Assembly: GCA_905200565.1 (NCBI GenBank)
Contig: CAJKKX010000151.1
Coordinates: 1-6,174, forward strand
Direction: 5' to 3'
DNA from: an uncultured Lachnospiraceae bacterium
GTDB taxonomy: Bacteria > Bacillota_A > Clostridia > Lachnospirales > Lachnospiraceae
Length of the DNA: 6,174 nt
This document shows positions 1 to 6,174 of this stretch, one piece after another. The position numbers and the translations under genes are program-made. The number at the start of each line of letters is the position of its first letter. The stretch's first letter is position 1. The notes beneath the pieces were generated by a model. It was not told the origin of the DNA. It searched no databases and saw only the letters and a program-made list of their open reading frames with translations.

Positions 1-876
1 CACGGCTTCCGTGGTAGAAGCATAATCCAAAAGCTTGTCCATATAAACCTCCAAAACGTGATTCATATCCAGGCTGGTAATATCAATAACAGCCGTTGCC
101 TTTTTATTCTTTTCCGTCACTTTCTGGATTTTGTAGGAAAAGCATTTGGAAATCTGCGAGGCAAGCGCAAGGTCCACTTTTTTGGCGAGCGTACTGTAAG
201 TAGAAAAAATATCGTTCATCCCAAGATAAAAGACCCAGTCCTCTGCCGTTTGTTTCTGCATCATTTCAAAGACTTTGGCGGTAATCTCCTCCGGCGTCAC
301 AAGGTAAGGATTACGCAGATAGGAGATAAAGCCGCCCACAATTTCGTTCTCCAGTGACTCATCGCTCTGAATATGCCAGACGTCGTCTGTTTCGGTCAGA
401 TGAAAATGTGCCGTGGTTTTGACGGATTCGTATGTTCCGGAAGAAAGAATGTCATACAGGAGAGAAAAATAAGAGCCTGTGGTGGAAAGCGGCGAGTCTT
501 CCGGGTTCGGTGAGGTGGAACGGGCGATCAGTTCCAGACAGAGATCTTTTGCCAGGGCTTTGGCGTCTATATTTTCAATTTCCACATTTACAGTGGCGTT
601 TTCTTCTGTTATGCTAGAAGAGAGAATGCAGTAGTCAAAATTTTGAAAAAAGAGCTGTATTGCTTCGGCAGCGTCCGAGTCGGTTTGTGAGTCGGAACCA
701 GAAGGAATCATGTTTTTATAGGAAATAAAAGTCTGGATGGTATGTTCGTCGAGTTTTTGTATTTGGCTTAGCTCTGATTTTACGAGTTTCACCGGTTCGG
801 AATCCCGACAGCCGGAAAGCACAAACAGGAGGCAGAGAAGTACTGTGAATAATGTAAAAAAATTATATTTTTTCAT
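1..876 (-). CDS. Putative secreted lipoprotein with internally duplicated domain (3' end missing)
   Basis: An uninterrupted frame of 292 codons runs from the ATG at 876-874 to the left edge without a stop, so the C-terminus is missing. The first 23 residues are a classic lipoprotein signal: MKK start, hydrophobic core (FFTLFTVLLCLLFVL) and lipobox L-S-G-C with the lipidated Cys at 23, predicting anchoring to the outer face of the membrane. An AAGGAG site lies 5 nt upstream of the ATG. The mature part looks like two copies of one alpha/beta unit. Residues 80-125 (F-D-Y-C-I, then ATVNVEIENID and a helix) match in pattern residues 246-287 (F-S-Y-K-I, then ATAVIDITSLD and a helix). This resembles the NTF2-like/DUF5105-type lipoproteins common in Clostridia, but I cannot assign the family. 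No enzymatic motif is visible and the function is unknown. It is divergent from the hydrolase operon; a functional link is unproven. Confidence 0.9.
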   Translation of the reverse strand, partial: MKKYNFFTLFTVLLCLLFVLSGCRDSEPVKLVKSELSQIQKLDEHTIQTFISYKNMIPSGSDSQTDSDAAEAIQLFFQNFDYCILSSSITEENATVNVEIENIDAKALAKDLCLELIARSTSPNPEDSPLSTTGSYFSLLYDILSSGTYESVKTTAHFHLTETDDVWHIQSDESLENEIVGGFISYLRNPYLVTPEEITAKVFEMMQKQTAEDWVFYLGMNDIFSTYSTLAKKVDLALASQISKCFSYKIQKVTEKNKKATAVIDITSLDMNHVLEVYMDKLLDYASTTEAV

Positions 877-881
877 GACAT

Positions 882-887
882 CTCCTT
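882..887 (-). promoter_or_regulatory. Ribosome binding site of the lipoprotein gene
   Basis: Read on the minus strand this is AAGGAG, 5 nt before the ATG at 876. It supports this start over any internal Met. An overlapping upstream ATG (881-879) opens only ATG-TCA-TGA, a two-codon frame, and is not a credible start. Confidence 0.85.
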
Positions 888-901
888 TGAGGTTTTTCTA
901 T

Positions 902-930
902 AGTGTATATGAAAAGTGGGGAAATGTCAA
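902..930 (-). promoter_or_regulatory. Candidate housekeeping-sigma promoter of the lipoprotein gene
   Basis: On the minus strand a perfect -35 box TTGACA (930-925) is followed, after exactly 17 nt, by TACACT (907-902), which matches four of six positions of TATAAT including the first two and the last. Transcription would begin around 895, leaving a short leader of about 20 nt that contains the AAGGAG site. Geometry and position both fit; this is inferred from sequence only. Confidence 0.65.
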
Positions 931-944
931 AAAAATAGGGCAAA

Positions 945-966
945 TGATATAAAAATATAGTATGAT
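945..966 (+). promoter_or_regulatory. Candidate -10 region(s) of the hydrolase operon promoter
   Basis: Two possible -10 elements lie upstream of the GTG at 1001. One is an extended -10, TGA-TATAAA (945-953); the other is TATGAT (961-966). Neither has a good -35: 17 nt upstream of the first is TGTCAA (925-930), and upstream of the second GGGCAA. The -35 position of the first coincides with the minus-strand TTGACA of the divergent lipoprotein promoter. A weak -35 would fit a promoter that needs an activator, but that is inference. The surrounding 40 bases are strongly AT-rich. Confidence 0.45.
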
Positions 967-987
967 GATCGTAAAATATTAAGAAAG

Positions 988-995
988 AGGGGGAG
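988..995 (+). promoter_or_regulatory. Ribosome binding site that supports the GTG start
   Basis: AGGGGGAG lies 5 nt before GTG at 1001. There is no ATG at the same point. The protein read from this GTG begins MKNRSKK and leads straight into a hydrophobic signal-peptide core, so the GTG start is well supported. Confidence 0.8.
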
Positions 996-1000
996 AAAGA

Positions 1001-4000
1001 GTGAAGAACAGAAGTAAGAAAGCGCTGTCATTATTGGTGGCAGGATGTGTGGCGGCGTCAGGTATCATGCCTTATGTGGGAGACATGAGAGTCCGTGCGG
1101 AAGCTAATCTGTCAGAGGGATTGATCGGTTACTGGAAATTTGACGGGGACACGGATGAGGCACGGCTGGAAAATGAGGTGTCCGGCACGAATACAGAGGT
1201 GATAAAGTCCGGAAGCGGCGTCGTGTTGAAAAGTGACGGGGGAATATCGGGCGGTTCGGTTTCGTTTCAAAAGGCGGCGGATTCCTGGCTGAAAATGAAA
1301 AGAACGGATTTGGAGCAGGGATTGTTGAATGCGTCTGCCGATGATTTTACCTTTGCGACATGGGTGAATTATGATGCGGAAGCCTCATCCTCAGGCGGGA
1401 AGATGAACCTTTTTCAGCAGATGGGGAGCGGCAGAACAATTCTGTATGTGAATGGGCAGAGGCAATACGGCACCTACCTGACAGGAACAGATGTGGTATG
1501 CGATACGGGGATTGTTTTTGGAAAATGGCATCACGTAGCGGTCACCTGCAATCACGGGACGAAAAAGCTACAGTTTTACATAAACGGGGTCTTAAAAAAG
1601 GAGAGTACTCTGAGCGGGGCGTTTGCAGATGAGGCTACAGATATTCTGATAGGGATCCATAAAAATATGGAACAGTCCGGGGCCTTGAAAGGGAGCCTGG
1701 ATGAACTTCGTTACTATAATAAGGTTGTGAGCGCGGATACGATTGCGGCCTTGTATGATGAGTTTAAGCTGCCGGAGGAAGAAAAAGAACCAATTTTGAT
1801 TACGGTAGACCCATTCGAAGAGGTGAGAGATATTTCCCCGGCGATGTTTGGCATCAATCACAGGTACCATAACGATGGATACAGCTCCTGGAATGCCGCG
1901 GAACAGAAGATGGAGGAGCAGTTTACCGAGTATGCGAAAGAAGCGGCGTTTGGTTCGGTACGCTATCCGGGAGGAACCGTGTCCAATCTGTTTGACTGGA
2001 AACGTGCGATCGGGCCGGCAGAGCAGAGAAAGAAAACGATTCATGGAAATACCAGCGCGCCGATTACGCCGAATTTCGGTGTGGACGAGGCAATGAAATG
2101 GATTTATGACGAGCTTGGCTCGGAGGCTGTCTGGGTCTATGCTATGGGACAGGGAAGCGCGGCGGATGCGGCCGACCTGTTCGAGTATCTGAATGCCCCG
2201 GCGGATGGAGATGCCACAAACCCGAACGGCGGTATCGACTGGGCCGAGGTGCGAAAAGAAAATGGACACGAAGAGCCTTATGGAGTTACCCGCTTTGAGA
2301 TTGGAAATGAGATGGGGCTCTGGGGGCAGAATTACTGGATGCCGGGGTGCGGCAGCAGCTCTTATGACAGAATGGCGCAGGCTTACGTAAACGGCGGTGA
2401 GATGACATTTGGACAGAACACGAAAACCGTACAGGAAGAGGACTGGAGAAATGCGGCGGCAAACAGCGATGGCACGGCAGGGCAGGTTCGGTATGTGCGG
2501 TATAAACCGGTAAAAGAAGGAAGCGTTTCTGTCAATGTGGGCGGAACGGCATGGCAGATCGTGGATTCGCTGGAAGGGCGAGGACGGGAGAATGTCTGTA
2601 CGTTTGACTATGCGTCGGGAAAAATCACGTTCGGAGATGGGACGAACGGCAATATACCGGCAGCGGGACAGAGCATCAATGCCGCTTATACGAGTATGCA
2701 GGACGGTTTTACCGACTATTACCGTGAGCTGAAAGAGATTGCGGCAGAACTGGGAATGGAAGTGGAAGTGTACTCCTGTATGGAAAAAGAGTCAGCAATT
2801 CAGGCATTGAAGGATGCGGGAAATCAATATGATGGAGCGGTAATCCATCCTTACAGTGAGACGAGCGGAAGCGGCGGCGGGTATATCAATATACCGGAAA
2901 GCGATCCTGAGTTTTATGAAAAGCTCCTGGGACGTTCCCAGGAACATAATATAAGCCGTGTGAAGGAATTGAAAGAGCTGATGGGAGAAGGCAAAGTACC
3001 CGTGGTTTCCGAGTTTGGTATTTACCGGCACAATATGCAGCTTGTTCGTGGAATCGGACATGCGGTGTATCTGGCGAATGAGATGATTGATTATATCAAT
3101 CTTGGCACACCTTATCTGAATAAGCATTGCCTGGTGGATTATCCGTATGCGTCAGACGATCTCGGCAACGGGGCGCAGTGCGTGATTCAGGCAATCCGGA
3201 ATGACGATGGCTCATACAGCTTTGTATCCACACCTTCCGCAAAGATGTTTTCTATCTTTAATCATATGACCGGAAGTAAGCAGATTGGGCAGGAGATTGC
3301 CGGAAACGGGACATATTATACCTTTGTGCAGAATGGAAACTGGGACGTTCCTATGGTAAAAACGTACGCTACGAAGGACGATGAGGGAAATGTTTATGTG
3401 ACGGTAGTAAATAATCATAGAAGTGAGGAGACGCCTGTTACGATCGGGGTGGCTGGGAGAGATTTGACGGCCCAGGAGATGGAGGTATGGTATCTGACTT
3501 CCGAAAGCGTGGAGGATGAAAATACACTGGAACACCCGAATCAGGTAGATGTGGTAAAGACTACGGTAAGCAGTGAGGGAGCGGACATGGAATACAGGCT
3601 GGCGCCGCATTCGATCACCAGCTTTAAGATTCCGGTAGAGAGGCTGACCGTTACAGCCAGAGCGGAAAGCGGCGGAAGGGCCGGCGGAAGCACGAAGGCA
3701 GCTCCTGGCAGCGAGGTGACCGTTACCGCGGTACCGGATAATGGTTATGAGTTTGCCGGCTGGTATAACGGTAATGATAGGGTATCGAAGGATGCAGCCT
3801 ACACCTTTACCGTTACGGCCTCTGTGGAGCTGACGGCCAGGTTTACAAAGAAACAGGAGGCGGAAACGAACCCGCCCGAAACAGAGCCCACCCTTCCTGT
3901 GGAAGAAAAGTTTGAAAAGGGCGCGGAGAAAACGGTGGGAATCGGGCGTTATCAGGTGACGGATGAAAAAAAGAAAACGGCAAAGTTAATCCGTGTCCTG

Positions 4001-4348
4001 AATAAAAAAGCGTCAAAACTGAACCTTCCCGCAACCGTGAAAATCGGTGGCGTAACCTGTAAAGTCACAGAAACCGGAGAACGGATCATGATGGGGAATA
4101 CCAGATTGAGGAAGGTGATTCTCGGCCCGAATGTCGCGGTAATCGGAAAGCAGGCATTTATGGGATGCAAAAATCTGAAGAACGTTCAGTTAAAAGGAAA
4201 AGGGGTAAAAACCATCCGGACGGCAGCGTTTAAGAAGACATCCGCCAAACTGACCGTCAGTGCGAAGAAGATGAACAAAAAACAGAAAAAGCAATTGCTG
4301 AAAAAACTGAGGAAGGCTGGGATGAGCAAAAAGGCAAAGGTAAAATAA
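1001..4348 (+). CDS. Exported multidomain glycoside hydrolase, GH51-like alpha-L-arabinofuranosidase type, with LamG, InlB-repeat and BspA-LRR modules
   Basis: Complete 1115-residue protein with a GTG start. Signal peptide 1-33 (basic n-region, hydrophobic core, probable cleavage after V-R-A). Residues 41-255 form a LamG/concanavalin-like domain (GYWKFDGD; W176-H-H-V-A-V; FYING; DELRYYN), probably binding glycan. Residues 265-740 are the catalytic (beta/alpha)8 barrel: FGIN-H at 283-287, SVRYPGG at 319-325, RFEIGNE with E437 as likely acid/base, H616-P-Y, and VVSEFG with E671 as likely nucleophile. Residues 745-877 are a beta domain with the GH51-like VNN and ENTLEHPNQV motifs. An InlB-type repeat follows (881-950), then a Pro/Thr/Glu linker (954-968), a BspA-like LRR (about 1025-1085) and a Lys-rich tail. 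GH51 enzymes release L-arabinose from arabinan or arabinoxylan. The SEFG nucleophile motif differs from the usual GH51 DEWN-type motif, so a GH39, GH79 or unnamed clan-A family remains possible. A segment is inserted at 495-566. No LPXTG motif is present. Confidence 0.85.
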   Translation: MKNRSKKALSLLVAGCVAASGIMPYVGDMRVRAEANLSEGLIGYWKFDGDTDEARLENEVSGTNTEVIKSGSGVVLKSDGGISGGSVSFQKAADSWLKMKRTDLEQGLLNASADDFTFATWVNYDAEASSSGGKMNLFQQMGSGRTILYVNGQRQYGTYLTGTDVVCDTGIVFGKWHHVAVTCNHGTKKLQFYINGVLKKESTLSGAFADEATDILIGIHKNMEQSGALKGSLDELRYYNKVVSADTIAALYDEFKLPEEEKEPILITVDPFEEVRDISPAMFGINHRYHNDGYSSWNAAEQKMEEQFTEYAKEAAFGSVRYPGGTVSNLFDWKRAIGPAEQRKKTIHGNTSAPITPNFGVDEAMKWIYDELGSEAVWVYAMGQGSAADAADLFEYLNAPADGDATNPNGGIDWAEVRKENGHEEPYGVTRFEIGNEMGLWGQNYWMPGCGSSSYDRMAQAYVNGGEMTFGQNTKTVQEEDWRNAAANSDGTAGQVRYVRYKPVKEGSVSVNVGGTAWQIVDSLEGRGRENVCTFDYASGKITFGDGTNGNIPAAGQSINAAYTSMQDGFTDYYRELKEIAAELGMEVEVYSCMEKESAIQALKDAGNQYDGAVIHPYSETSGSGGGYINIPESDPEFYEKLLGRSQEHNISRVKELKELMGEGKVPVVSEFGIYRHNMQLVRGIGHAVYLANEMIDYINLGTPYLNKHCLVDYPYASDDLGNGAQCVIQAIRNDDGSYSFVSTPSAKMFSIFNHMTGSKQIGQEIAGNGTYYTFVQNGNWDVPMVKTYATKDDEGNVYVTVVNNHRSEETPVTIGVAGRDLTAQEMEVWYLTSESVEDENTLEHPNQVDVVKTTVSSEGADMEYRLAPHSITSFKIPVERLTVTARAESGGRAGGSTKAAPGSEVTVTAVPDNGYEFAGWYNGNDRVSKDAAYTFTVTASVELTARFTKKQEAETNPPETEPTLPVEEKFEKGAEKTVGIGRYQVTDEKKKTAKLIRVLNKKASKLNLPATVKIGGVTCKVTETGERIMMGNTRLRKVILGPNVAVIGKQAFMGCKNLKNVQLKGKGVKTIRTAAFKKTSAKLTVSAKKMNKKQKKQLLKKLRKAGMSKKAKVK
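2483..2698 (+). other. Insertion domain within the catalytic barrel (residues 495-566), baseplate-module-like
   Basis: This segment codes for a beta-rich stretch lying between the acid/base Glu437 and the nucleophile Glu671. It begins at Q-V-R-Y-V-R-Y, passes through A-W-Q-I-V-D-S-L-E-G and ends with ITFGDGTNGNIPAAG (542-556) and I-N-A-A-Y. The pattern W..V.SL.G.G ... Y/F.FD...G.ITFGDG..G..PAAG..I.A.Y is one I associate with putative baseplate assembly proteins of phages and contractile systems. In those proteins it is probably a structural beta module. Here it may shape or cover the active-site cleft, or bind substrate. The domain borders are approximate and the similarity is by eye. Confidence 0.55.
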
Positions 4349-4362
4349 AGCATGGAAGAAAT

Positions 4363-4367
4363 GGAGG
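4363..4367 (+). promoter_or_regulatory. Ribosome binding site choosing the start of the second hydrolase
   Basis: GGAGG lies 5 nt before the ATG at 4373. Two further in-frame ATGs lie upstream (4352 and 4361), but they would add an acidic MEEMEES leader in front of the signal peptide, and the Shine-Dalgarno sequence itself overlaps them. The start at 4373 also puts the signal cleavage site at the same residue (33) as in the upstream paralogue. Confidence 0.8.
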
Positions 4368-4372
4368 AAAGC

Positions 4373-6174
4373 ATGAAAAAGAGTATGAAAAAGATGATTG
4401 CGCTGCTGATGGCGGCCTGTGTTGCCGCAGGAGGAGCCTTTTCCTGTGCGGGAGCTCTTCAGGTTCAGGCAGAGGCGAATCTGACAGATGGACTGGTGGG
4501 GTACTGGAAATTTGATGGAGACACAGAAACAGCGCGGCTGGCCAACAGTGTTTCCGGAACGAATGTAACAGCAGAAAAATCAGGAAGCGGAGTTACTTTA
4601 AAAAGCGGGGACGGTATATCGGGAGGAAGCGCTTATTTCAGTAAGGCGGCGAATTCTTATATTAAATTGAACCTGAAAGACGCCGGGAAAGGATTGAATT
4701 CATCTACGGATGATTTTACCTTTTGTGCCTGGGTGAAGTATGACGACGGCGTTTTGAACGGAGATAAAATTAACCTGTTTCAGCAGACAGCCGACGCATC
4801 CAATACAGGAGCGGATGGCAGAACGATTCTCTATTTGAACACAAACAGAAAATATGGAAGTTATCTGAATGGGGCGGACGCTGTGTGTGACAATCAGACG
4901 ATTGCGCTGAATAGCTGGCATCATGTAGCAGTTACCTATGATCACGATGCAAAAAAGATGCAGTTTTATATAAACGGAAGTCTTGCAGAAGAAAGTGTCT
5001 TGAATGGAATATCCGTAAATGCGGCAACAGATATTCTGGTGGGGATTCATAAGAATATGAATGCAGTAGGAGCAGTCAAAGGACATGTAGACGAGCTGCG
5101 ATATTATAATAAGGTGGTAAATGCGGACACGGTAAAAGCTCTGTATGATGAATTTGGGGCGACAGAGAGCCCGCAGGCGGTCATCACGATTGAGGTGGAT
5201 ACAAAGGATGAAGTGAGGGAGATTCCATCCGCCATGTTTGGAATCAATCACCGTTATCATAAGGATGGTTACGGAAGCTGGGATACCAATACGAATGCGA
5301 TTGCCGAAGCATTTGATTCCTATTCTAAAGAGGCAAACTTTGGTTCTGTGCGTTATCCGGGAGGTACGGTATCGAATCTTTTTACCTGGAAGGATACGAT
5401 CGGGCCGCTGGAAGAGAGACAGCCGACCATTGCGGGAAATAATTTTTATTCGAATCCGGGAGAGATTCCGGTAAATCCGGTTTTTGGCGTGGATGAAGCG
5501 ATGAAATGGATTTATGACGACCTGGGTTCGGAGGCGATTTTTGTATATGGACTGGGGAGGGGCAATCCTCAGGATGCGGCGGACCTGGTAGAGTATCTGA
5601 ATGCGCCGAATGACGGAAGCAATCCGAACGGGGGCGTTGACTGGGCGGCCGAGCGTGCGAAAAACGGACATGAAGAGCCATACGGCGTGGTACGGTTTGA
5701 ACTTGGAAATGAGTTCAGCGATACCGGCCAGGACTACTGGATGGCAGGGAAAGGAAACCGCAGCGCGGTAGACGCATACATTAACGGAGGCGTCATGACC
5801 TATACGGCAGGACAGAGGAGTTATTATCAGAACACAACCAATGTGGCAAAAAAAGCGGACTGGAGGGCTGCCGCATCGAACAGTGACGGAAAGCCAAACG
5901 AAGAACGCTATGTATACTATGTTCCGGTTGTGGAGGACAGTGCGACGGTATCGGTAGCGGGCAGCGCATGGCAGATTGTAGACTCTCTGGAAGGACAGGG
6001 AGCGGCAAATGTCTGTACCTTTGACTATGAGACCGGAAAGATTACTTTTGGCGACGGCATAGATGGAAATATTCCGGCGGCGGGAGCGAAGATTACGTGT
6101 ACTTACCAGTCGAGACAGGCGGGATTTGTGGAATATTATGACGCCATGAAAGAGGTGGCCGGCCAGATCGGAAC
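4373..6174 (+). CDS. Second exported LamG/GH51-like glycoside hydrolase, paralogue of the upstream gene (3' end missing)
   Basis: 600 complete codons are readable, then the window ends. The start is 24 nt after the upstream stop, with no terminator between, so the two are probably cotranscribed. Signal peptide 1-33 (MKKSMKKM, hydrophobic core, cleavage after V-Q-A) is followed by the same AEANL as in the paralogue. A LamG domain spans about 41-261 (GYWKFDGD, W182-H-H-V-A-V, FYING, DELRYYN). The catalytic barrel starts near 271, with FGIN-H, SVRYPGG at 325-331 and RFELGNE with E447 as probable acid/base. The insertion domain is at 510-581. The nucleophile and everything downstream lie outside the window, so it is unknown whether this copy also carries InlB and LRR modules. 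Identity to the first protein is roughly 60% by eye. The loop after the acid/base differs clearly, suggesting a different substrate preference. Same family caveat: GH51-like clan A, exact family unproven. Confidence 0.85.
   Translation, partial: MKKSMKKMIALLMAACVAAGGAFSCAGALQVQAEANLTDGLVGYWKFDGDTETARLANSVSGTNVTAEKSGSGVTLKSGDGISGGSAYFSKAANSYIKLNLKDAGKGLNSSTDDFTFCAWVKYDDGVLNGDKINLFQQTADASNTGADGRTILYLNTNRKYGSYLNGADAVCDNQTIALNSWHHVAVTYDHDAKKMQFYINGSLAEESVLNGISVNAATDILVGIHKNMNAVGAVKGHVDELRYYNKVVNADTVKALYDEFGATESPQAVITIEVDTKDEVREIPSAMFGINHRYHKDGYGSWDTNTNAIAEAFDSYSKEANFGSVRYPGGTVSNLFTWKDTIGPLEERQPTIAGNNFYSNPGEIPVNPVFGVDEAMKWIYDDLGSEAIFVYGLGRGNPQDAADLVEYLNAPNDGSNPNGGVDWAAERAKNGHEEPYGVVRFELGNEFSDTGQDYWMAGKGNRSAVDAYINGGVMTYTAGQRSYYQNTTNVAKKADWRAAASNSDGKPNEERYVYYVPVVEDSATVSVAGSAWQIVDSLEGQGAANVCTFDYETGKITFGDGIDGNIPAAGAKITCTYQSRQAGFVEYYDAMKEVAGQIG
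5900..6115 (+). other. Insertion domain in the second hydrolase (residues 510-581)
   Basis: This is the counterpart of the insertion in the first hydrolase, at the same place after the acid/base. It keeps A-W-Q-I-V-D-S-L-E-G unchanged, and ITFGDG-IDGNIPAAG with only small changes, ending I-T-C-T-Y. Over the ten AWQIVDSLEG codons five are changed at the third position without changing the protein, which points to selection on the amino-acid sequence of this module rather than recent DNA copying. Confidence 0.55.

Noticed and set aside
58..952. Plus-strand open frames of 60-100 codons in the left part
   Set aside because: They are shadows of the minus-strand lipoprotein or overlap its promoter; none has a signal, domain or convincing ribosome binding site.
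947..958. Small symmetric ATAT-AAAA-ATAT element upstream of the hydrolase operon
   Set aside because: It is simple AT-rich sequence expected around a promoter; too short and of too low complexity to call an operator. No catabolite-repression (cre)-like site was found nearby.
1001..1060. Lipobox-like V-A-G-C at residues 13-16 of the first hydrolase
   Set aside because: The paralogue has M-A-A-C there, the hydrophobic core is short for a lipoprotein signal, and both proteins share a better conserved AxA-type cleavage site at residue 33 followed by EANL. A normal secretory signal is more likely, though lipidation is not excluded.
1592..2269. 225-codon minus-strand frame inside the first hydrolase, similar to the antisense frame of the second
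   Set aside because: The similarity between the two antisense frames (for example RRxIQILxQVxRI) is a by-product of the paralogous sense genes, not evidence for a conserved antisense protein.
4349..4372. Possible terminator between the two hydrolase genes
   Set aside because: The 24-nt gap has no GC-rich hairpin or T-run; it only holds the ribosome binding site of the second gene.
4700..5671. 323-codon open frame on the minus strand inside the second hydrolase
   Set aside because: It lies fully antisense to a strongly conserved coding region, is rich in Arg/Ile/His/Ser as typical of a reverse shadow, and has no clear ribosome binding site or domain.

Overview
The window looks like part of a genome of a gut-type Clostridia (Lachnospiraceae-like Firmicute). 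The signs are purine-rich GGAGG/AAGGAG ribosome binding sites, moderate-GC genes separated by a very AT-rich promoter region, large secreted multidomain proteins, and a BspA-type leucine-rich-repeat tail on one of them. This assignment is inference from style and domain content, not from a marker gene.

Layout: positions 876 to 1 (minus strand) encode a lipoprotein that runs off the left edge. It has a clear lipobox and what looks like an internally duplicated domain. Positions 877-1000 are a compact divergent promoter region. Positions 1001-4348 (plus strand, GTG start) encode a complete 1115-residue exported glycoside hydrolase: signal peptide, LamG/concanavalin-like domain, clan GH-A catalytic barrel resembling GH51 alpha-L-arabinofuranosidases, C-terminal beta domain, InlB-type repeat, BspA-like leucine-rich repeat and a lysine-rich tail. 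After 24 bases, a second gene (4373 to the right edge, open at its 3' end) encodes a paralogue with the same domain order as far as it can be read. The two hydrolase genes have no visible terminator between them and are probably one operon.

The two hydrolases are probably surface-attached or secreted enzymes that bind a polysaccharide through LamG and cut it with the barrel. They differ just after the catalytic acid/base, so they may act on related but different linkages. The most unusual feature is a conserved segment of about 72 residues inserted in the catalytic domain of both proteins, between the acid/base and the nucleophile. Its W-x-x-V-x-S-L-x-G and ITFGDG...G.IPAAG signature resembles a module I know from phage/contractile-system baseplate proteins. 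The role of the divergent lipoprotein is unknown; it may only share the promoter region. I see no RNA genes, CRISPR arrays, insertion sequences or clear hairpin terminators.
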